Part shown: positions 1-5,969 of the stretch, piece after piece
How positions within the stretch are numbered: position 1 is the first letter of the stretch
How the letters are laid out: every line of letters starts with the position of its first letter
Source of the DNA: RGIG9608 sp045602425
GTDB taxonomy: Bacteria; Bacteroidota; Bacteroidia; Bacteroidales; Paludibacteraceae
Direction: 5' to 3'
Assembly (NCBI GenBank): GCA_045602425.1
Contig: JAZSBO010000004.1
Location: forward strand, 1 to 20,641
DNA length: 20,641 bases
Made by a program: the position numbers and the translations under genes
The notes under the pieces: generated by a model
The model's input: the letters and a program-made list of their open reading frames with translations, nothing else
What the model was told of the DNA's origin: nothing
Databases searched by the model: none

Positions 1-73
1 ATTATATATATAGACCTTTTAGGGTGGTTGTGCGTGGTCGCATTGTGGGGGTTCGATTCCCCCTGCAACTTCA
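1..73 (+). tRNA. tRNA-like 3' half (class II, Leu-TAG-like), 5' half not recognisable
   Basis: A near-perfect T arm is visible: GGGGG (47-51), loop TTCGATT (52-58), CCCCC (59-63). It is followed by a 7-nt acceptor-like strand (64-70) and TCA (71-73). Upstream is a hairpin TGCG-TGGT-CGCA (31-42) that resembles the long variable arm of Leu/Ser/Tyr tRNAs. An anticodon arm can be drawn: GACCT (13-17), loop TTTAGGG (18-24, anticodon TAG), TGGTT (25-29), with one T-T mismatch. The 12 bases before it are an AT repeat with no D-loop GG, so a complete tRNA is not supported. The T at the discriminator position is also wrong for Leu. It could be a pseudo-tRNA, or a tRNA 3' fragment left by an integrated element. 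A real tRNA whose 5' end lies before the window is less likely. Confidence 0.35.
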
Positions 74-85
74 AATATAAACATT

Positions 86-107
86 AAAAAAGCCCGAACG
101 AGCGGGC
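86..107 (-). terminator. Intrinsic terminator of the minus-strand RNA candidate
   Basis: On the minus strand, GCCCG (107-103), a 6-nt loop, CGGGC (96-92) and six T (91-86) form a textbook Rho-independent terminator. There is no T run in the plus direction, so it acts on minus-strand transcription only. Confidence 0.7.
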
Positions 108-147
108 AGTGAGCAGGGCAATCCCTGTAACAAAGAACGGAGGTGTT

Positions 148-198
148 ATGATAAAAATCAGCATCAAAGTTCGGGTTGTAATAATTAAACGCAAATAA
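148..198 (+). CDS. Possible 16-residue cationic leader or micro-peptide
   Basis: An ATG at 148 opens 16 codons ending at TAA 196-198, encoding MIKISIKVRVVIIKRK, an alternating hydrophobic and basic peptide. A GGAGG sequence (139-143) lies 4 nt upstream, an ideal Shine-Dalgarno site that is unusual in this phylum. The helix-forming segments TTCGGGTT (170-177) and AACCCGAA (197-204) bracket its 3' part, and its ribosome site overlaps AAGAACG (133-139), which pairs with 236-242. No TAnnTTTG promoter is visible upstream on this strand. It may simply be the reverse complement of the minus-strand RNA, in which case the GGAGG is incidental. Confidence 0.2.
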   Translation: MIKISIKVRVVIIKRK

Positions 199-250
199 CC
201 CGAATTTTCCCACGTCATTAGCGTGGCGTGGGTTTCGTTCTTGTTTGTTG

Positions 251-280
251 CAAAAATAAACTAAAAAAATAATATGGCAA
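251..280 (-). promoter_or_regulatory. Promoter of the minus-strand RNA candidate
   Basis: On the minus strand, TTG (280-278) is separated by 19 nt from TATTTTTG (258-251). This matches the Bacteroidota primary sigma-factor promoter (TTTG, then TAnnTTTG about 19-21 nt downstream). The predicted start falls near 247-244, right before the closing helix of the RNA. The upstream element lies within the first codons of the plus-strand 28-residue ORF. Confidence 0.55.
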
Positions 281-360
281 CGATTTTAGCAATTATTTTC
301 GTTTCTACCCTATTGGGCTGTGGAACGATTTTGTTCTATAATAGCAGAAAAGAATGCTGA
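274..360 (+). CDS. Putative 28-residue single-span membrane or lipoprotein-like peptide
   Basis: ATG 274 to TGA 358-360 encodes a 28-residue peptide. Residues 3-22 are strongly hydrophobic and include TLLGC (12-16), which looks like a lipobox. The end is hydrophilic (NSRKEC). The start has the A-rich leader typical of Bacteroidota genes. No promoter is visible in front of it, and the minus-strand promoter overlaps its first codons. It could be a genuine small membrane protein or chance; composition and start context favour a real gene slightly less than evenly. Confidence 0.35.
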   Translation: MATILAIIFVSTLLGCGTILFYNSRKEC

Positions 361-388
361 ATCATACGGTATTTTGTGTAGAAATCTG

Positions 389-396
389 TATTTTTG
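389..396 (+). promoter_or_regulatory. -7 promoter element for porW
   Basis: TATTTTTG matches the Bacteroidota TAnnTTTG -7 element. It would start transcription near 402, giving a leader of roughly 17 nt before the TTG start of porW. No well-spaced upstream TTTG is visible; the nearest (373-376) is only 12 nt away. Confidence 0.45.
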
Positions 397-418
397 TAGT
401 TAAATAAGAAACTACTGT

Positions 419-3121
419 TTGAAAACGAAGATTTGTTATAGCTGTTTATTGTTACTGATTTTTTTATCGGCTTGCTCGGTTCGTAAAAATAATTGGGCAA
501 CGCGTAATTATCATGCTTTAATTACTCATTATAATATCTATTTTAATGGAAATGAATCTTACAAAGAAGGATTAAAAAGACTTAACGAAGATCCCAAAGA
601 TGATTATTCTAAACTTTTACCTTTATACACAATTAGTATTCCAGATAATGGAAAGTCTGTAGAAAGTGAGATGGATAAAGCAATAGAAAAATGTCGCAAA
701 GCAATAAAACTACATTCTATACAAAAAAAACCAAAAATAGATAGAAAAAAACTGAAAGATGCCAAATATCAAGCTTTCTTAAAAAAAGAAGAATATAATT
801 CGCAATTGAAATATGCATGGATTTTGCAAGGTAAGGCCGAATTTCATAAAGGTGATTTTATGGGAGCTGTGGCTACATTTTCTTATATTATGCGACATTA
901 TTCAACGGAATTTGATGTTGTTTTAGAAGCTAAAATTTGGCAAGCAAGAGCTTATGCTGAAATGGGTTGGTTGTACGAAGCAGAGGAAATTTTATCAAAA
1001 GTTAATCCAAATGAAGTCGACTATAAAATGTCTGCATTTTACGAGGGAGCTAATGCCGATTTGTTGTTAAAACAAAAACGATACAAAGAAGCACTTCCTT
1101 TTTTGGTCGCATCAATAGAACATGAGCGTAATAAAGTACAACGAACACGAAATATGTATGTTTTGGCACAACTTTATCAGATATTAGGTGAAGAGAAAGA
1201 GGCTAACAACTATTTCCAACAAGTAATAAAATCCTCCTCTACATCGTATACAATGAATTTTAATGCTCAGATAAATAGTGCAGAATTAATAGCTGATGGA
1301 GATACGAAAAAGGTATTGAAATCGCTTGGTAAATTAGCTAAAGATGGTCGAAATAAAGAATTCTTAGATCAAATATATTTTGCAGAAGGAAATATCCATT
1401 TGAAAAATGGTGATGAACTTGCTGCTATAGAATCTTATAAAAAAGCAATAGAAAGTAGTAGCCGAAATGGTATAGAAAAGGCTTTAGTAGAGATAAAACT
1501 TGCAGATTTATATTATGAAAAACGAAATTATTTAGAGGCTCAACCTTGTTATTCTGATGCAGCACAAATACTTAATAATGAGCATGATGAATATCGTCGT
1601 GTTACGAATAGAGCAGAGGTGTTGTCAGAATTGTCCGCTGATTATCAAACAGTTTTGTTGCAAGATAGTTTGCAACGTATTGCTCAGATGCCTGAAGATG
1701 AGCAGTTAGCCTTTATAGAAAAAGTAATAGAAAACGTTATAAAGGAAGAAGAATTGCAACGTCAACGTGAAGAGGAGGAGGCTTATGCTGCACAGAGAGC
1801 ATCTGCTAATACATCGACTTTACCAAATTTTCAAAACTCTTCGACAGATTGGTATTTTTATAATTCGAATTTAATAAACAAAGGTAAATCTGAGTTTATG
1901 AGAAAGTGGGGAAACAGACGACTGGAAGACAATTGGCGGCGACAAAATAAAATGATGGTTGTAGATGAATCTGAAAATATGTACGCAGACGATGAGGAAA
2001 TAGATTCGTTAAGAATTGCCGACAGAAATATAACGGATAATAAAAAACCTGAATTTTATTTCAATCAATTACCAAATACTCCCGCTAAAATAAAACAATC
2101 GAATGAGATGATTGCAAACTCTTTGTTCAATATGGGATATGTATATTCGCTTAAGTTAGAAGATGATGAGATGGCATTTGAGACTTTTGAGCAATTGCAA
2201 ACGCGTTTCCCTAATCATGAAAAAATTCCTGAAAGTTATTATTATTGTTATCAAATAGCAAAAAAACGTGGCGATGAGTTGATGGCAAAGCGTTATAGTG
2301 ATTTGATTGTGCGTAATTACCCAGAAAGTACTTTCGCATTTGTTCTCTCAAAATCTGATTATGTATCAACTATGTCTGATATGTATCTTAAGCAAGATTC
2401 TCTTTATGAGGCTACCTATAAGGCGTATTCTATTGGTGATTTTGACGTTGTGAAAGCAAATTATAATTATATGAACGATAAATATCAGATGTCGTCGTTG
2501 ATGCCTAAATTTGCTTTTTTGAATGCTATGGCGATAGGGAAAACTCAATCAGCAGAAATCTTCCAACAAGCATTGGAAGATTTGGTATCCTCCTATCCTC
2601 AAAGTGATGTGACATCGATGTCGAAAGATATTCTTGCATTGATGGAACAAGGCAAAGAGGCTCAACAGGGGTCTTCGCATGGTACATTATTAACGCGTCG
2701 CGAAGAGATTGCTGTTGAAGAACAAATTACTGATAATGCTGAAAAATCGTTCCAAAATGAAATTGCAACTCCTTTTGTGATTGTGTTTGAAGTTCGAGGT
2801 GAACAAACTATTGCAAATAAATTTTTGTACGATATAGCAGCATTTAATTTTACAAAGTTTTTAATAAAAGATTTTGATTTAAAAGTTGTTAAACGTACTG
2901 ATAATTGTTATTGGTTGGTAGTCTCTGGGCTTGAAAATTTGAAAGAGGCACAATGGTATTTCAAAATGATTGACGCAGAGAATTCATTACATTTCTATAT
3001 GTTACAATCGAAAAGTTTATTTATATCAGAAGATAATTATAAACTTCTTGGAATGCCGAATTTTACTTGGGATGACTATATTGACTTTTATCAAAAAAAT
3101 ATCATTTTACAAGAAAAATGA
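419..3121 (+). CDS. porW: PorW/SprE-family TPR lipoprotein of the type IX secretion system
   Basis: This 900-residue protein begins with a lipoprotein signal (Lys-rich start, hydrophobic run, lipobox LSAC ending at Cys19) and should be anchored in the outer membrane. The segment just after the lipid anchor (NYHALITHYNIYFNGNESYKEG) is characteristic of the SprE/PorW family, which is required for type IX secretion and, in gliding species, motility. The body is a long series of tetratricopeptide-like helical repeats (about 130-420 and 600-780). A charged, probably coiled-coil stretch rich in Glu and Arg (about 430-460) divides them, and a mixed C-terminal domain follows. The start used is TTG at 419, the only one that keeps the full signal peptide. 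The stop overlaps the porX start in ATGA. No other type IX structural genes are in the window. Identity is confident at family level. Confidence 0.85.
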   Translation: MKTKICYSCLLLLIFLSACSVRKNNWATRNYHALITHYNIYFNGNESYKEGLKRLNEDPKDDYSKLLPLYTISIPDNGKSVESEMDKAIEKCRKAIKLHSIQKKPKIDRKKLKDAKYQAFLKKEEYNSQLKYAWILQGKAEFHKGDFMGAVATFSYIMRHYSTEFDVVLEAKIWQARAYAEMGWLYEAEEILSKVNPNEVDYKMSAFYEGANADLLLKQKRYKEALPFLVASIEHERNKVQRTRNMYVLAQLYQILGEEKEANNYFQQVIKSSSTSYTMNFNAQINSAELIADGDTKKVLKSLGKLAKDGRNKEFLDQIYFAEGNIHLKNGDELAAIESYKKAIESSSRNGIEKALVEIKLADLYYEKRNYLEAQPCYSDAAQILNNEHDEYRRVTNRAEVLSELSADYQTVLLQDSLQRIAQMPEDEQLAFIEKVIENVIKEEELQRQREEEEAYAAQRASANTSTLPNFQNSSTDWYFYNSNLINKGKSEFMRKWGNRRLEDNWRRQNKMMVVDESENMYADDEEIDSLRIADRNITDNKKPEFYFNQLPNTPAKIKQSNEMIANSLFNMGYVYSLKLEDDEMAFETFEQLQTRFPNHEKIPESYYYCYQIAKKRGDELMAKRYSDLIVRNYPESTFAFVLSKSDYVSTMSDMYLKQDSLYEATYKAYSIGDFDVVKANYNYMNDKYQMSSLMPKFAFLNAMAIGKTQSAEIFQQALEDLVSSYPQSDVTSMSKDILALMEQGKEAQQGSSHGTLLTRREEIAVEEQITDNAEKSFQNEIATPFVIVFEVRGEQTIANKFLYDIAAFNFTKFLIKDFDLKVVKRTDNCYWLVVSGLENLKEAQWYFKMIDAENSLHFYMLQSKSLFISEDNYKLLGMPNFTWDDYIDFYQKNIILQEK

Positions 3122-4677
3122 ATATGAGGAAAGATAAAATACTTTGGGTTGATGATGAGATTGATTTATTGCGTCCGTATGTGATTTTTTTGCAAGAAAA
3201 GAATTATGAGGTGCTTTCTGCAACTAATGGACAAGATGCGATAGAGTTGTGTCAGACACATAACTTTGACATAGTTTTTCTTGATGAAAATATGCCGGGA
3301 ATAAGTGGATTAGAAACGCTTTTACGAATAAAACAGATAGATGCTACGTTGCCTGTGGTGATGATAACTAAAAGTGAGGAAGAAAATCTGATGGATATGG
3401 CCATTGGAAACAAAATTGCAGATTATCTGATAAAGCCTGTAAATCCAAAACAGATATTGCTTACTTTGAAAAAGAATATTCATAAAAAGGATATTATTCA
3501 AGAGCAGGCAACATCGAATTATCGTTCTGATTTTGGACAAATAGGAATGCAAATAAACGAGTCGTTATCGTATGAAAATTGGGTCGATATTTATCGGAAA
3601 TTGGTGTTCTGGGAATTGGAGTTGGCTAATACTCAAAATGAAATGGACTCTTTGCTTATGATGCAAAAAAACGATGCAAACAACATGTTTGCAAAGTTTA
3701 TAAAAAAGAATTATGCTTCGTGGTTCGAAAATGTAGATAATCGCCCATTGATAAGTCCAGATTTGTTTAAGAAAAAAGTTTTTCCATTGCTAGATAAGGG
3801 CGAAAAGGTTTTTTTTCTGCTGATTGATAACTTTCGATTGGATCAGTGGCGTGTTATTCGCGATAAGATTTTGAGTCGGTATTTCTCCATTGTCGAAGAT
3901 GATTTGTATTGTAGTATTTTGCCAACAGCAACGCAATATGCTCGAAATGCAATTTTTTCTGGCTTAATGCCTCTTCAATTGCAAAAAATATTTCCTGATT
4001 TGTGGATAGAAGAAGAGGGCGATGAGAATAAAAATCAGAACGAAGAGGCTTTAATAGCTTCGCAAATAAAGCGTTTCCGTAAATCATATACATTTTCGTA
4101 TCGAAAAGTAAATGCTTCATCGTTTGGTGAAAAGATGGTCGAATTATTGCCTCAAATTCTTCGTAATGATTTGAATGTTTGTGTGTTGAATTTTATAGAT
4201 ATGCTTTCGCATGCACGTACGGAATCGCAGATGATACGTGAGTTGGCGAATAACGAAGAAGCTTATCGTACACTTACACTTTCGTGGTTTGAGCATTCGT
4301 TTGCTCATGATTTGTTTCGTGAATTAGCAAAACACAAAGTGAAACTTATTATAACTACCGATCATGGAGCTGTGAAAGTTACAAATCCTATAAAAGTTGT
4401 TGGCGATAAAAATACTAATGTCAATTTGCGTTATAAGGTAAGCAAATCGTTATCCTACAATGAAAAAGAAGTCTTCGAGATTCGTAATCCCGAAAAGTTT
4501 GGTTTACCAAGTCCAAATATGAGTTCAGCTTATGTGTTTGCTACAAAAAATGATTTTTTTGCTTATCCTAACAACTTCAATTATTATGTAAGTTATTATA
4601 AAGATACGGTTCAGCATGGAGGTATTTCACTTGAAGAAATGCTTGTACCAATAGCTACACTTGAGCCTAAAATCTGA
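3118..4677 (+). CDS. porX: PorX, response regulator with PglZ-type alkaline-phosphatase-superfamily domain
   Basis: This 519-residue protein has an N-terminal receiver domain (about 5-125) with the acidic pair Asp12/Asp13, phosphoacceptor Asp56, Thr84 and Lys106. The C-terminal half is a PglZ-type domain of the alkaline phosphatase superfamily. Candidate metal and nucleophile residues are Asp237, Thr270/Thr272 in PTATQYAR, Asp361 and His365, Asp415-His416 in TTDHG, and His500 in QHGG. In studied Bacteroidota, PorX is paired with the sensor PorY, controls type IX secretion genes, and its PglZ domain is a zinc phosphodiesterase acting on nucleotides. All key residues appear intact. Its ATG overlaps the porW stop by 4 nt, implying translational coupling; a second ATG at 3124 is also possible. 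Confidence 0.92.
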   Translation: MNMRKDKILWVDDEIDLLRPYVIFLQEKNYEVLSATNGQDAIELCQTHNFDIVFLDENMPGISGLETLLRIKQIDATLPVVMITKSEEENLMDMAIGNKIADYLIKPVNPKQILLTLKKNIHKKDIIQEQATSNYRSDFGQIGMQINESLSYENWVDIYRKLVFWELELANTQNEMDSLLMMQKNDANNMFAKFIKKNYASWFENVDNRPLISPDLFKKKVFPLLDKGEKVFFLLIDNFRLDQWRVIRDKILSRYFSIVEDDLYCSILPTATQYARNAIFSGLMPLQLQKIFPDLWIEEEGDENKNQNEEALIASQIKRFRKSYTFSYRKVNASSFGEKMVELLPQILRNDLNVCVLNFIDMLSHARTESQMIRELANNEEAYRTLTLSWFEHSFAHDLFRELAKHKVKLIITTDHGAVKVTNPIKVVGDKNTNVNLRYKVSKSLSYNEKEVFEIRNPEKFGLPSPNMSSAYVFATKNDFFAYPNNFNYYVSYYKDTVQHGGISLEEMLVPIATLEPKI

Positions 4678-4708
4678 AAGATTGTATTGTTTTGAAAAAA
4701 TAAATAGA

Positions 4709-5437
4709 ATGGAAGAATATATACAGACACTATTAGCATCTTCGACATCGCCCTATTTAACAGCTTTTTTATTAGGTATTTTGATAAATATAAGTCCTTG
4801 CCCGCTTTGTACAAATATCACTGCAATAGGTTATTTGAGTAAAGATATAGGTAATCGAAAAAAAATATTATTAAATAGTTTTCTTTACATGTTAGGTAAA
4901 ATGTTGGCATATGTTGTGCTGGGGCTTGTAGTTTATTATACAGCAAATATGTTAAGCATTCGTGAGTTTTTCGAAGAGTATGGAGAAAAAATTTTAGGTC
5001 CTATATTGATTTTTACAGGAATATTTTTGCTTGATATTATAAAATTTCACAAACACGATGAGCATTGCAATCATAAACATTTTTCGCCTAATAAAGCATT
5101 CGATATTTTAGGAGCTTTGGGGTTGGGTTTAACATTTGCGTTGGCATTTTGCCCGTATAGCGGTTTTATTTATTTTGGTATCTTGATGCCGATGAGTGTA
5201 GAATTTCAGAATTTGTTATTGGTTGTTGTTTTTTCGATAGCAACAGTACTTCCTGTATTTTTTATTGCATGGTTATTAGCTTATGGTGTTTCTACAATTG
5301 CCAATATGCAAAATAAATTAAATCTATTTGATTATTGGGTCCGAAAAATTACGGCTATTCTTTTTATTCTTATTGGATTATATGTTTGTTACGAAACGTA
5401 TTTTTGTGTAACTCATTGTTGTCATCATCATGGATGA
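4709..5437 (+). CDS. CcdA/DsbD-like membrane protein, ArsG-type permease family
   Basis: This 242-residue protein has about six membrane segments. It carries the two cysteine sites of the DsbD/CcdA superfamily: SPCPLC (Cys31 and Cys34) early, and FCPYSG (Cys148) at the start of the second half. In Bacteroidota such proteins are usually named ArsG-type aromatic arsenical permeases or cytochrome c biogenesis/sulfite-exporter-like proteins. Substrate and function are not proven by sequence. The loop at 113-124 (FHKHDEHCNHKH) and the tail at 231-241 (CVTHCCHHH) are rich in His and Cys, suggesting metal binding. I chose ATG 4709 over an upstream in-frame TTG inside porX because it gives a normal N-terminus 31 nt after the porX stop. 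The end overlaps the Nudix gene by 8 nt. Confidence 0.75.
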   Translation: MEEYIQTLLASSTSPYLTAFLLGILINISPCPLCTNITAIGYLSKDIGNRKKILLNSFLYMLGKMLAYVVLGLVVYYTANMLSIREFFEEYGEKILGPILIFTGIFLLDIIKFHKHDEHCNHKHFSPNKAFDILGALGLGLTFALAFCPYSGFIYFGILMPMSVEFQNLLLVVVFSIATVLPVFFIAWLLAYGVSTIANMQNKLNLFDYWVRKITAILFILIGLYVCYETYFCVTHCCHHHG

Positions 5438-5969
5438 ATACTTGCCTATAGTTGATGAAAAAGGATTAGTTAAAGGGCGAGCATTGCGTTCTACGTGTCA
5501 TAACTATTCTTTTCTGCTTCACCCTGTTGTTCATTTGCATTTATTTAATTCGGGAGGTGAACTTTGTTTGCAGAAACGTGCTACGACAAAAGATATCCAA
5601 CCTGATAAATGGGATACGGCAGTAGGTGGACATATCAGTTATGGAGAATCGATAGAAGAAGCGTTGAAAAGGGAGACGTTTGAGGAACTTGGTGTAGAAA
5701 ATTTTATTTTTGAGAAAGCTTTTTCATACACGTTTAGGTCTGCAAAAGAGTTAGAGTTGATAAATGTTTTTGTCTCATGTTATGATGGTAAAATCCAATA
5801 TGATTTACAAGAGATCTCCGATGTACGTTTCTGGAAACTTGATGAAATAACAACAGCAATAGGCAAAAATATTTTTACACCTAATTTTGAACAAGAATTT
5901 GTTCGCTTAAGATCCTTTCTTAAAACAAAAAACTTTCAATCTTTCCCTATACATTTTATACCAGAATAG
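5430..5969 (+). CDS. Nudix hydrolase (IDI/YfcD-like subgroup)
   Basis: This 179-residue protein contains a complete Nudix box at residues 67-89 (pattern G-x5-E-x7-RE-x2-EE-x-GV). The catalytic and Mg2+-binding glutamates 82, 85 and 86 are present. Nudix enzymes hydrolyse nucleoside diphosphate derivatives or, in related folds, isomerise isopentenyl diphosphate. The N-terminal section (DEKGLVKGRALR then HPVVHLHLF) resembles the IDI/YfcD subgroup, whose substrates are poorly defined. It starts within the end of the preceding membrane-protein gene (8-nt overlap), so the two are probably co-translated. Its 3' end runs 34 bp into the converging comEC gene. No separate terminator is visible. Confidence 0.88.
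   Translation: MDEYLPIVDEKGLVKGRALRSTCHNYSFLLHPVVHLHLFNSGGELCLQKRATTKDIQPDKWDTAVGGHISYGESIEEALKRETFEELGVENFIFEKAFSYTFRSAKELELINVFVSCYDGKIQYDLQEISDVRFWKLDEITTAIGKNIFTPNFEQEFVRLRSFLKTKNFQSFPIHFIPE

Larger units (their letters stand above)
85..246 (-). ncRNA. Candidate structured small RNA or attenuator leader
   Basis: Read on the minus strand, a consensus promoter (251-280) is followed by a compact set of helices. The predicted 5' end AAGAACG (242-236) pairs with CGTTCTT (139-133). Inside that closing helix are CCCACG (232-227) with CGTGGG (214-209), and TTCGGGTT (204-197) with AACCCGAA (177-170). After it come hairpin CAGGG-ATTG-CCCTG (127-114) and an intrinsic terminator (107-86). A CACCTCC stretch near 146-140 resembles the 3' tail of 16S rRNA. 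The segment AACCCGAA could instead pair with GTTCGGG in the terminator's 3' arm (99-93), giving a competing antiterminator-like structure. A 44-codon reading frame (218-84) with several Thr and Ile codons also lies on this strand. I do not recognise an RNA family. The RNA ends facing the tRNA-like element. Confidence 0.5.

Noticed and set aside
1..73. 3' end of tmRNA
   Set aside because: The strand after the T arm (TGCAACT) cannot pair with the conserved GGGGCUG-type tmRNA 5' end, and no tag-peptide region precedes it.
19..213. 64-residue minus-strand ORF
   Set aside because: It reads through the terminator stem and the reverse complement of the tRNA T arm; such GGIEPP-type endings are typical artefacts of tRNA genes.
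84..218. 44-codon minus-strand ORF inside the structured RNA
   Set aside because: It has Thr/Ile-rich parts that could make a leader peptide, but it runs through the terminator stem and its U-run and has no target operon in view; kept only as a note in the RNA entry.
4661..4708. Longer N-terminus for the CcdA-like protein from TTG 4661
   Set aside because: It would start inside porX and add a polar stretch before a normal start at ATG 4709.
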